In this document: in pieces, positions 1-4,668 of the stretch
Position numbering within the stretch: the stretch's first letter is position 1
How the letters are laid out: every line of letters begins with the position of its first letter
Source: Chloroflexota bacterium
GTDB lineage: Bacteria > Chloroflexota > Dormibacteria > Dormibacterales > Dormibacteraceae
NCBI GenBank assembly: GCA_005880755.1
Contig: VBGV01000117.1
Coordinates: forward strand, 1-5,531
DNA length: 5,531 bases
Reading direction: 5' to 3'
Program-made: the position numbers and the translations under genes
The notes under the pieces: model-generated
What the model was told of the DNA's origin: nothing
What the model saw: the letters and a program-made list of their open reading frames with translations, nothing else
Databases searched by the model: none

Positions 1-549
1 CATCCGGAACTTCATGTAGCGGCTGACCGTCGTCACGGTCGATGCCAGGTTGAGGGCCGCCCACTCGATCCGATCGAACCCGTAGGTGTTGTTGGCGTTC
101 CAGAGCATGACGACGCGGTCGCGGATCCCACGGTAGTACAGGGCGTCGGAAATGAGCCTCATCGACCACGAGGTATGCCACTCCTCGCCCAAGATGACCA
201 CGTACTGGCCGGCCTTGACTGCCGGCTCGATCACATTCTCGATCAGGCTCGACGGCAGACTGTGGTTCCAGTCGCGGATCTTGCCCTCCTCACCGTCGTA
301 GACCCCGCCGCGGTGCTGGGCGGAAATCCACTGGCACCACCGCCGCAGGTGCAGGCGGCCGTCCTCGACTTCCTCCTCCCCCGGGAGGTCGGGGTCGCCA
401 CAGAAATAGAGGTATGTCGTGTAGCCCATTCGGGCGAGCCCCCGGGTGAGCCCCTTCACCCGGACGCCCAGGCCACCGGCCTGGCTGTACACATCTGGCC
501 CTTCGAAGCTGAGGATGACGAAGACGGTGCGGACCGGATCGAGGTTCAC
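1..549 (-). CDS. GT-B glycosyltransferase, glycogen-synthase-like (GT4/GT5 type), 3' end outside window
   Basis: The first 183 residues of a glycosyltransferase are present; the C-terminal part lies beyond base 1. The start is a GTG at 549-547, giving MNLDPVRTVFVILSFEGPDV. It overlaps the TGA of the upstream phosphatase by 4 bases (GTGA), so translational coupling is likely. The N-terminal Rossmann domain of a GT-B fold is recognisable: SFEGPDVYSQAGGLGVRVKGL (residues 14-34, read in parts) carries the GGLG loop that in glycogen/starch synthases contacts the nucleotide-sugar phosphates. Residues 121-127 (GEEWHTS) match the DWHT region, 150-156 (WNANNTY) the following conserved strand, and 171-178 (TVTTVSRY) the VTTVS strand. 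The family transfers a sugar from a nucleotide-sugar donor in the cytoplasm. The donor-specificity and catalytic C-terminal half (E-x7-E region) is not visible, so donor and acceptor are unknown. The family assignment is firm and the exact substrate is not. Confidence 0.9.
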   Translation of the reverse strand, partial: MNLDPVRTVFVILSFEGPDVYSQAGGLGVRVKGLTRGLARMGYTTYLYFCGDPDLPGEEEVEDGRLHLRRWCQWISAQHRGGVYDGEEGKIRDWNHSLPSSLIENVIEPAVKAGQYVVILGEEWHTSWSMRLISDALYYRGIRDRVVMLWNANNTYGFDRIEWAALNLASTVTTVSRYMKFRM

Positions 550-1382
550 GGGCGGCTGCCGAGTAGCCGAAGTGCCTCCGCGTGCAGCTCACGAGTCGGT
601 GCACAGAGAAGCGTCGACCGGGTCGCGAGGTCGCAGCGCAGCGGGCCGAGCGGCTCACCCTGCAGCGTGGTCGCCACTCCGCCCGCCTCGCCGAGCAGCA
701 GGAGGCTCGCCGCCATGTCGAAGACCCTCATGGGAAGGGGCGCGCAGAAGACGTCGAATCCGCCCGCGCTCGTCAGCGCGATCGACAGCGCCATCGAACC
801 CAGTATGCGTATCTTGCCGGCGCGCTCCACGAGGGGCTGGGCCACCTTGAGCGAGCGAGGCGTGCTCTCGAGGCCGAGCAGCTCGATGCGTCCGCGGTCT
901 GACCGCTGCATCGGCCTGAAGGGCTTTCCCCCGCGACGCGCGCCTTGCTTGCGGATGGCGGTCCACTCCTCGCCAGTGTTGAGGTTCAACACGAGCCCGG
1001 CGAACGCGTCGTCGAGGGTCGGTCCGTCGAGCACCGCCAGCATGAGCCCGAAGAGCGGCACGCCTTGCTTGGCGTTGAGACTCCCATCGACCGGGTCGAC
1101 CAGGACCAGCGGGAAGTCGGCGCCGAAGTCGCGCGGGCCGGCTTCCTCGGAAAGCACGGAGAACTTCTCGCCGCGTTCGACAAGCGCGGCGAGCTCGCCC
1201 AAGACCACAGCCTCGGCGGCCCGGTCGAGCTCGATTGTCGTGTCGCCGCCGGCGCCGACGCTGAGCGGCATGCGACCGGCCTCGGTGCCGGCCAGCGGCA
1301 GCACCGCCTGGCGCACGCGTTGACCGATGCGGGAGAAAACCTGGAGCCACTCGCGGCTGTTCAGGGGCCCCCGCGAACTCAC
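546..1382 (-). CDS. Inositol monophosphatase family phosphatase
   Basis: Predicted Mg2+-dependent, Li+-sensitive-type sugar-phosphate phosphatase of 278 residues, close to the usual 260-280. The metal-site motifs are all visible: SEE at 78-80, DPVDGS at 96-101 (the DPIDGT motif, with Ser for Thr), and VFDMAA-SLLLLGEAGG at 220-235 (the WD-x-AA-...-EAGG motif, with Phe for Trp). D53 in IELDRAAE supplies the N-terminal part. I chose the GTG at 1382-1380 because AGAGG sits 7 bases upstream, the protein then starts just before the first helix, and it avoids overlapping the preceding gene. An upstream in-frame start at 1484 would add 34 residues of unlike composition that overlap that gene. The stop overlaps the glycosyltransferase start. 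Known members hydrolyse inositol-1-phosphate, fructose-1,6-bisphosphate, histidinol phosphate or PAP. The neighbouring glycosyltransferase hints at a sugar phosphate, but that is inference. Confidence 0.9.
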   Translation of the reverse strand: MSSRGPLNSREWLQVFSRIGQRVRQAVLPLAGTEAGRMPLSVGAGGDTTIELDRAAEAVVLGELAALVERGEKFSVLSEEAGPRDFGADFPLVLVDPVDGSLNAKQGVPLFGLMLAVLDGPTLDDAFAGLVLNLNTGEEWTAIRKQGARRGGKPFRPMQRSDRGRIELLGLESTPRSLKVAQPLVERAGKIRILGSMALSIALTSAGGFDVFCAPLPMRVFDMAASLLLLGEAGGVATTLQGEPLGPLRCDLATRSTLLCAPTRELHAEALRLLGSRP

Positions 1383-1389
1383 GGCCCCG

Positions 1390-1394
1390 CCTCT
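1390..1394 (-). promoter_or_regulatory. Ribosome binding site of the phosphatase gene
   Basis: AGAGG on the minus strand, 7 bases before the GTG at 1382. It decides the internal GTG over the longer upstream reading frame start at 1484. Confidence 0.55.
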
Positions 1395-1413
1395 GAGTTC
1401 GTGGGGATTTGTT

Positions 1414-1704
1414 TCAGTGAGCTTGGTCGGGCAGCGTCGATTCGGTCGACAGCTTGCGCCGGCGGCGCCGCCTGCGCTCGACAACGATCGTGATCAGGTA
1501 CGGCTGCTGCATCGCCCACACTTTTTCGATCAGCTGTGGGATGGAGACCGCATGCGGCTGCTCGATGCCAAGCAGCACGAGCGCCTCGGCGACGTGGTCG
1601 GGCAGCTCAGTCTTGTCATGCAGGTTGAGCTGTTCGAGGCTCTCCAGAATGTCATCCAGGCGGCGGAGTCCTCCCCGCCTTTCTGATTCGCCCGGCCGCA
1701 ACAT
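1414..1704 (-). CDS. Small hypothetical protein with C-terminal arginine tract
   Basis: A 96-residue reading frame lying between two well-supported genes on the same strand, with a 10-base gap after the hydrolase stop and a 31-base gap before the phosphatase GTG. I do not recognise the family. Residues 16-73 look like a compact, mostly helical domain (LDDILESLEQLNLHD, then LPDHVAEALVLLGIEQP and IPQLIEKVWAMQQPYLI) with ordinary hydrophobic spacing. It is followed by seven consecutive arginines and a lysine (77-84) and a polar tail. The tract suggests contact with nucleic acid or another polyanion, but that is speculation. No clear Shine-Dalgarno precedes the ATG. A GGGGAGG stretch lies inside the frame near codons 10-13, so a slightly shorter form starting at a non-ATG codon is possible. 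Its position inside the cluster and protein-like composition support a real gene. Confidence 0.65.
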   Translation of the reverse strand: MLRPGESERRGGLRRLDDILESLEQLNLHDKTELPDHVAEALVLLGIEQPHAVSIPQLIEKVWAMQQPYLITIVVERRRRRRRKLSTESTLPDQAH

Positions 1705-1714
1705 CGCTGACAGC

Positions 1715-2569
1715 TTACTTTGAGACAGCTTCCACGAGCGAGCGGCTCACTTCGTCCGGACGCTCGAACTGGAGCCAGTGCCCCGCACCCTCGAGAACTT
1801 CTAGACGGTACTCGCCTGTCATGTGTCGTGCGGTCTCCTCGGCTTGCAAACGCCCCAGCGCCGGATCCTGGTCGCCCCACAGCAGCACCGTCGGAGCTGT
1901 GACGCTGACATCTCGTCGCAGATCTGTCCATGCGCGGTCGCGCGCGAGGTTCGCGCGGTAGTAGTTGAGACCTGCCGTCAGACGACCGGGTCTTGACAGA
2001 GAGCGGACGAAGTGGTCGACCACGCCGGAAGGTATCGCGCTTCCCAGCATCGCACGCAGCCGGCGGTGGTCTTCCTCTGACAGCACACTCTCGGCCTTGC
2101 CTTCAGACAAGAACAGAGCGACGTACCGTGATCGTTCTTGCTGGTCTTTGTCGTGGGCGGTCGCGTCGGCCAGCGCGGCGGGGTGTCCGACTGAGAGGAC
2201 CGTGAGGGTCGTGGTCATGTCGAGATGGATCGAGGCGAAGTACCAGGCAACCGCAGCGCCCCAGTCGTGACCGGCGACGTGGGCGCTCGTCCGGCCGAAG
2301 GCCTTGATGATCCCGGCGACATCCTCCACTAGCTCGTTCATGCGGTAGTCCTCGACACGGCCGGGGGCGTCGCTCAATCCGTAGCCGCGCATGTCGGGGG
2401 CCACCGCCAGCGCTCCTGCCTTGGCGAGTGCGTCGACCTGCTTCGACCACGACTCGGCGCCTTCGGGGAACCCGTGGAGGAGGATGACCATCTCACCGCC
2501 CGCGGGCCCGTCGACCATCGTCCGGAAGCGAAGGCCGTTGGCCTGCACCATGTGCTGGCTGGCGGTCAC
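1715..2569 (-). CDS. Alpha/beta hydrolase, epoxide hydrolase-like
   Basis: A 284-residue alpha/beta-hydrolase-fold enzyme of normal length for soluble epoxide hydrolases. Motifs in order: HGFPE at 32-36 (oxyanion-hole HGxP), DMRGYGLSD at 59-67, the nucleophile elbow GHDWGA at 100-105 with aspartate D102 as nucleophile, WGDQDPA at 231-237 (acid residue, D235 or D233), and AGHWLQFERP at 262-271 with catalytic H264. Tyrosines in the cap region (Y149; Y203/Y204 in LNYYRAN) fit the epoxide-polarising tyrosines. An Asp nucleophile separates it from ordinary esterases. Haloalkane dehalogenases share it, but they have Trp or Asn halide ligands and no paired tyrosines. Expected reaction: hydrolysis of an epoxide to a diol in the cytoplasm. 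The start is a GTG overlapping the upstream TGA (GTGA); an in-frame ATG at codon 7 is an alternative. The substrate cannot be inferred. Confidence 0.88.
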   Translation of the reverse strand: MTASQHMVQANGLRFRTMVDGPAGGEMVILLHGFPEGAESWSKQVDALAKAGALAVAPDMRGYGLSDAPGRVEDYRMNELVEDVAGIIKAFGRTSAHVAGHDWGAAVAWYFASIHLDMTTTLTVLSVGHPAALADATAHDKDQQERSRYVALFLSEGKAESVLSEEDHRRLRAMLGSAIPSGVVDHFVRSLSRPGRLTAGLNYYRANLARDRAWTDLRRDVSVTAPTVLLWGDQDPALGRLQAEETARHMTGEYRLEVLEGAGHWLQFERPDEVSRSLVEAVSK

Positions 2570-3069
2570 TTGATGTTCTTGCTCAAGAAATCGGTCGCGA
2601 CGTCCAGCGCCTGGTCGAGAACCGCGAGCAGTCCGTGCCCCTGGCCCTTGAATATCTCGAGCCGGGCATTCGGGATGAGCTTGATCTTCTCTTGCAAGAG
2701 CTCGATGCGCGCGAAAGGATCGCGATCGCCGCTCAGGAAGAGGGTCGGGCAGCGGATCTGAGGCCAGTGCTCCGTGCGGAGCTGGTCGGGGAAGCCGGGA
2801 CGGTGCAGCGGATACGAGAAAAGGACAAGACCACCGAAGTCCGCCTCGACCGCGGCCATGCTCGCGACCCGGCCGCCGAACGATTGGCCACCTCCGACGA
2901 CCTCATGTCCTCGACCCGACGTCTTGATGAAGACCGGCACCGCTTTCTCCGCGCCTCCGCGAGGAAGCTCGACCGCGATGGCATCGATTCCGCGTCGTTT
3001 GAAACCGACGACGTACGGTTTCATCGACGCAGCATTGCCCGATGCGCCATGACCGAGGACGACTCGCAT
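2566..3069 (-). CDS. Alpha/beta hydrolase of the TEX30/KANL3 (dienelactone hydrolase-like) family
   Basis: A 167-residue single-domain hydrolase, short but with all core elements: the strand and oxyanion loop VLGHGASGNAASM (4-16), the nucleophile elbow GGGQSFGGRVAS (59-70) with serine S63, the strand GLVLFSYPLHRPG (80-92), RTEHWPQIRCPTLFLSGDRDPFA (98-120, read in parts) with the acid at D117, and the His loop GQGHGL at 142-147 with H145. The SYPLHRPG and FLSG-x-DPFA strings are typical of the bacterial relatives of TEX30/KANL3. The substrate is unknown; carboxylester or dienelactone-type hydrolysis is plausible. The ATG at 3069 is the first ATG/GTG/TTG after an in-frame TGA near 3136. AGG is about 18 bases upstream, so ribosome binding looks weak. 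This is the first gene of the leftward cluster, and its stop overlaps the next gene's GTG. Confidence 0.85.
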   Translation of the reverse strand: MRVVLGHGASGNAASMKPYVVGFKRRGIDAIAVELPRGGAEKAVPVFIKTSGRGHEVVGGGQSFGGRVASMAAVEADFGGLVLFSYPLHRPGFPDQLRTEHWPQIRCPTLFLSGDRDPFARIELLQEKIKLIPNARLEIFKGQGHGLLAVLDQALDVATDFLSKNIK

Positions 3070-3090
3070 GATGCATATCGTCGCAGTCCT

Positions 3091-3114
3091 CAGAGGTCGA
3101 TGCAGAGGTCGATG
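3091..3114. repeat. 12-bp perfect tandem duplication
   Basis: CAGAGGTCGATG occurs twice head-to-tail (3091-3102 and 3103-3114), 22 bases upstream of the first hydrolase gene. It lies in that gene's 5' leader and could be a protein-binding repeat or a slippage duplication. Confidence 0.85.
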
Positions 3115-3152
3115 ATGGTCGTCATCGGCGCGACATCAGCAGAAATTTCCAC

Positions 3153-3200
3153 AACCCTCTCGAAAAAAAATATTCTCGAACCATTGACGTGAGAGGGGTT
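3153..3200. repeat. Imperfect inverted repeat around an A/T-rich patch
   Basis: AACCCTCTC (3153-3161) is complementary to GAGAGGGGTT (3191-3200) except for one extra G. Between them lie an eight-A run and two direct copies of TCTCGAA (3158-3164, 3174-3180). The arrangement resembles an operator in a divergent control region; no regulator is visible. Confidence 0.5.
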
Positions 3201-3213
3201 CATCGAGTATCAC
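3184..3213 (+). promoter_or_regulatory. Possible promoter for the lysine-rich peptide gene
   Basis: TTGACG (3184-3189) matches the -35 consensus at 5 of 6 bases. An 18-base spacer leads to TATCAC (3208-3213), 4 of 6 for the -10. The right arm of the inverted repeat lies within the spacer. If used, the transcript has a leader of about 240 bases before the peptide ATG. A promoter nearer the gene cannot be excluded. Confidence 0.35.
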
Positions 3214-3449
3214 AACACCTTGTATGGCGATGCTGCTCGTGGTTGCCACCACAGAGGCAACGGACCCGACGCGAGAAAGGCGACCATTTTCGACAACCGC
3301 CAACGTCTCGGAATCCTTATCTATGAGGGTCCGTGGCGCAACCCGTGGGGTTACAGAGGAGGTACGTGTAGGAGAGATCCTGTCCACGTCTCACCACCAC
3401 ATGGAACCCGCCAAACCGATGGAACCTATCGGGTCCATATCTTTTGGAG

Positions 3450-3457
3450 AAGGAGGT
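3450..3457 (+). promoter_or_regulatory. Perfect Shine-Dalgarno of the lysine-rich peptide gene
   Basis: AAGGAGGT is fully complementary to the 16S rRNA 3' end. It ends 5 bases before the ATG at 3463 and 8 before the ATG at 3466. It is the strongest ribosome binding site in the window and is the main reason to call the tiny gene real. Confidence 0.85.
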
Positions 3458-3462
3458 AATGC

Positions 3463-3534
3463 ATGATGGCAAAGAAGAAGGCCGCTAAGAAGCCGGCAAA
3501 GAAGGCCGCCAAGAAGACCTCGAAGAAGAAGTAA
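3463..3534 (+). CDS. 23-residue lysine/alanine-rich basic peptide (histone H1 tail-like)
   Basis: A very short gene. Two adjacent ATGs (3463, 3466) are followed by a lysine- and alanine-dominated sequence ending in TAA at 3532-3534. Twelve of 23 residues are lysine; the rest are Ala, one Pro, one Thr, one Ser and the Mets. KK pairs recur about every four residues (positions 9-10, 13-14, 17-18), flanked by KKK at 4-6 and 21-23, like the AKKPAKKAAKK tails of eukaryotic histone H1 and bacterial H1-like proteins. The perfect AAGGAGGT upstream and an intrinsic terminator 37 bases downstream make a self-contained expression unit. Nucleoid or RNA binding by charge is the natural guess; no globular domain exists. 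It could be a remnant tail of a longer H1-like protein, but no in-frame upstream coding sequence is seen. Either ATG is acceptable, the second having the more usual spacing. Confidence 0.8.
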   Translation: MMAKKKAAKKPAKKAAKKTSKKK

Positions 3535-3571
3535 GACACTTCTCTTCAATCGTTTCGTAAGTCCGTTACGC

Positions 3572-3604
3572 GCCGGGGCTCTGTGGAGCCTCGGCCCTTT
3601 TTTT
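3572..3604 (+). terminator. Intrinsic terminator of the peptide gene
   Basis: GCCGGGGCTC (3572-3581) pairs with GAGCCTCGGC (3586-3595): ten pairs including one G-U, with a TGTG loop. CC and seven T residues (3598-3604) follow. This is a textbook rho-independent terminator pointing rightward, and it separates the peptide gene from the downstream operon. Confidence 0.93.
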
Positions 3605-3609
3605 GGAGT

Positions 3610-3640
3610 ATGAGAGGGAACCCAGATGGTTCCCTCTCAT
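3610..3640. repeat. Perfect 13-bp inverted repeat (hairpin)
   Basis: ATGAGAGGGAACC (3610-3622) and GGTTCCCTCTCAT (3628-3640) are exact reverse complements around a 5-base loop CAGAT. It begins six bases after the T-run of the preceding terminator. Neither strand has a T-run after the stem, so it is not an ordinary intrinsic terminator itself. Confidence 0.9.
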
Positions 3641-3744
3641 CGCCAGTGCGGCTTCGCCGCAGAGGCTGCTCTCTTTCCGGTATGTGGTTTGGATTTTTCT
3701 AAAAGCCACTCGAAGCAACGCGTGGTGGCCTCAGAGACAAAGTT

Positions 3745-3767
3745 GCGGCCGGGGTGAACCCGGCCGC
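3745..3767. repeat. 9-bp GC-rich hairpin
   Basis: GCGGCCGGG (3745-3753) and CCCGGCCGC (3759-3767) pair perfectly around GTGAA. No T-run follows on either strand. It ends ten bases before the tandem array. Confidence 0.8.
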
Positions 3768-3777
3768 CAATGCGGCG

Positions 3778-3833
3778 CTGGTTAGACCTATCTGGGTAGA
3801 CATATCTGGTTAGACCTATCTGGGTAGACATAT
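3778..3833. repeat. Two exact 28-bp tandem copies, each of two related 14-bp units
   Basis: Bases 3778-3805 are repeated without change at 3806-3833. Each copy divides into CTGGTTAGACCTAT and CTGGGTAGACATAT, which differ at two of 14 positions, so the array is A-B-A-B with TAGAC recurring every 14 bases (3783, 3797, 3811, 3825). It ends 24 bases before the -35 element of the SOS promoter. Sequence identity between the 28-bp copies suggests a recent duplication of an older 14-bp duplication. It could bind a regulator or be simple slippage. There are no spacers, so it is not a CRISPR array. Confidence 0.95.
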
Positions 3834-3857
3834 AAGGAGAGGCAAAAAACCCGCCTC

Positions 3858-3886
3858 TTGACTCACGAACAAGTGTTCGATAGAGT
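3858..3886 (+). promoter_or_regulatory. Sigma-70-type promoter of imuA-imuB
   Basis: TTGACT (3858-3863, 5 of 6 for -35) is separated by exactly 17 bases from TAGAGT (3881-3886, 4 of 6 for -10). Transcription would begin near 3892-3894, giving a leader of about 46-48 bases. An A-run (3844-3849) sits just upstream. The LexA box fills most of the spacer. Confidence 0.75.
3866..3879. promoter_or_regulatory. LexA operator (SOS box), Gram-positive type
   Basis: CGAACAAGTGTTCG is an exact CGAAC-N4-GTTCG palindrome, the Bacillus/Mycobacterium LexA recognition pattern. It lies between the -35 and -10 elements, so bound LexA would block RNA polymerase directly. The downstream genes are the expected SOS-regulated mutagenesis genes, which independently supports the call. 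This predicts induction by DNA damage through RecA-stimulated LexA self-cleavage. Confidence 0.93.
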
Positions 3887-3939
3887 CTTGGTTGCCTCCA
3901 CTTCCTCCCCCTGCGTCTTTCTCCGAGGCCCAATGAAAG

Positions 3940-4668
3940 ATGCAGGAACAGACACTCCAAGTGGCGATCGATTCGATTCGCGTCCGCTTTGGCAGCCAGG
4001 CGCTGACCCGGGCGGCCGAGCTGCCCGCCCCACAACCATGGTTGAGCGGAACGCCGGTCGATCACCTCACCGGGATCGGTGGCTTGCCGCGCGGCCGCGT
4101 TGCGCTGTTCACCGGCAGCGGGACGAGCGGCAAGCTCACTCTCGCACTGGCGCTGCTGGCAAGCGCGACGCGCGCGTTCGCGCACGCGGTGGTGATCGAC
4201 GGCGGCGGATTCGATCCGTGGACCCTGACTTCCTTCTCCCCTGAGCCAGGCGCGCTGACCGTCGTCCGCGCGCCGGCTCCTGAGATCGCCGGCGAGGCGG
4301 CGGCCACGCTCGCGAGAGCAGGCGCCGGCTTTCTTCTATTGATGTCGGAGATTCCCGAGCACTGGCTCGGGCCGCTCGAGTCGGGCGCTAATCGCTCGGG
4401 GACGGTGATCGTGGGCGTGGTCGACACGCCGAGCCGAGCGCTGGCCCATGCCTCGAGCTTCAGCCTCGGGTTCTCGAGGAGCGAATGGATCTGGGATCGA
4501 GGCCAGCTCATCGGCCTTCGGGCATTGGCCAGGTGCTTGAAGAACCGAGTGGCTCCTCCGGTCGGCGAGACCGAGCTCGAGATTTGCTACCGGCTCGGAG
4601 CTCAGTCGGTCAAAGAAGCACCAATCCAGGCCACCGAGATGGAAACATGCGTGTCTGCTGCGGTCTGA
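3940..4668 (+). CDS. imuA: ImuA-like RecA-related translesion synthesis accessory protein
   Basis: A 242-residue RecA-like protein. LTGIGGLPRGRVALFTGSGT (43-62) reproduces the RecA approach to the nucleotide site (GGLPRGR-V-x-I-x-G). The Walker A is G59-SGTSGK65-LT, with Leu where RecA has the first Thr after Lys. VVIDGGGFDPW (84-94) fits the next RecA-core strand and loop, and FLLLMSEIP (131-139) the Walker B-like strand, without a clear Walker B Asp. The rest is divergent and shorter than RecA (about 350), as in ImuA/ImuA' proteins. The ATG at 3940 follows an in-frame TGA at 3934-3936, so it is the earliest possible start; GAGG at 3923-3926 is a weak ribosome binding site. In characterised systems ImuA works with ImuB and DnaE2 in damage-induced mutagenesis and can modulate RecA. 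It has an SOS promoter upstream and overlaps imuB by 22 bases. Confidence 0.85.
   Translation: MQEQTLQVAIDSIRVRFGSQALTRAAELPAPQPWLSGTPVDHLTGIGGLPRGRVALFTGSGTSGKLTLALALLASATRAFAHAVVIDGGGFDPWTLTSFSPEPGALTVVRAPAPEIAGEAAATLARAGAGFLLLMSEIPEHWLGPLESGANRSGTVIVGVVDTPSRALAHASSFSLGFSRSEWIWDRGQLIGLRALARCLKNRVAPPVGETELEICYRLGAQSVKEAPIQATEMETCVSAAV

Larger units (their letters stand above)
3070..3462. other. Divergent intergenic region between the leftward cluster and the lysine-rich peptide gene
   Basis: About 390 bases with no convincing protein gene. It holds a 12-bp tandem duplication next to the leftward start, an A/T-rich patch (3161-3175), an imperfect inverted repeat (3153-3161 with 3191-3200), a possible rightward promoter, and a leader of about 240 bases. 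The leader contains AACCC-GTG-GGGTT (3340-3352) and two copies of ATGGAACC (3401-3408, 3419-3426), the second able to pair with GGGTCCAT at 3431-3438 (one mismatch). Short open frames here (for example 3224-3466 plus, 3136-3387 minus) have no recognisable protein character. I found no good promoter for the leftward cluster. Confidence 0.6.
3605..3857. other. Non-coding stretch rich in hairpins and repeats upstream of the SOS promoter
   Basis: About 250 bases without a credible protein gene. In order it holds a perfect 13-bp hairpin, a 6-bp hairpin (TGCGGC-TTC-GCCGCA, 3647-3661), a 9-bp GC hairpin, the 28-bp tandem repeats, and a short inverted repeat AGAGGC/GCCTCT (3838-3843 with 3853-3858) enclosing an A-run just upstream of the -35 element. 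The density of stems could reflect a structured RNA, but I match no known RNA family and see no promoter or T-run terminator that would define one. Confidence 0.5.

Noticed and set aside
175..1323. 382-codon open frame on the plus strand
   Set aside because: It is antisense to the glycosyltransferase and phosphatase genes, both of which have clear family motifs. Its translation is Ser/Arg/Pro-rich with no recognisable motif, typical of the opposite strand of GC-rich genes.
1327..1686. Open frames on the plus strand across the small Arg-tract gene (119 and 89 codons)
   Set aside because: No motif, no good ribosome binding site and no place in a plus-strand gene series. The minus-strand frame fits the cluster spacing better.
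2635..3192. 185-codon plus-strand frame opposite the TEX30-like hydrolase
   Set aside because: The minus strand encodes a complete catalytic triad. The plus-strand translation is charged, featureless sequence.
3136..3387. 83-codon minus-strand frame in the divergent region
   Set aside because: It crosses the A/T patch and inverted repeat, has no Shine-Dalgarno and no recognisable features, and an 8-A run creates its KIFF-like segment.
3224..3466. 80-codon plus-strand frame whose TGA overlaps the peptide ATG
   Set aside because: The stop/start overlap is tempting as translational coupling, but there is no ribosome binding site at its start and no protein-like hydrophobic pattern. The peptide already has its own perfect ribosome binding site.
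3610..3640. Second intrinsic terminator
   Set aside because: The 13-bp stem is perfect, but no T-run follows it on either strand. The minus-strand side is followed by an A-run.
3778..3833. CRISPR array
   Set aside because: The 28-bp units are directly adjacent with no spacers and are internally made of 14-mers. This is a plain tandem repeat.
3637..4185. 182-codon minus-strand frame
   Set aside because: It runs through the hairpins, tandem repeats, SOS promoter and the first part of imuA on the opposite strand. The composition is Arg/Gly/Ala shadow sequence.
3858..4244. TTG-started plus-strand frame beginning at the -35 element
   Set aside because: An AAGGAG sequence lies upstream, but the frame overlaps imuA out of frame, begins within the promoter, and becomes Arg-rich nonsense inside imuA.
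3940..4668. Genuine RecA recombinase
   Set aside because: Too short at 242 residues, Walker A altered, and the conserved RecA core beyond the P-loop is not recognisable. The imuB overlap and SOS promoter fit ImuA.
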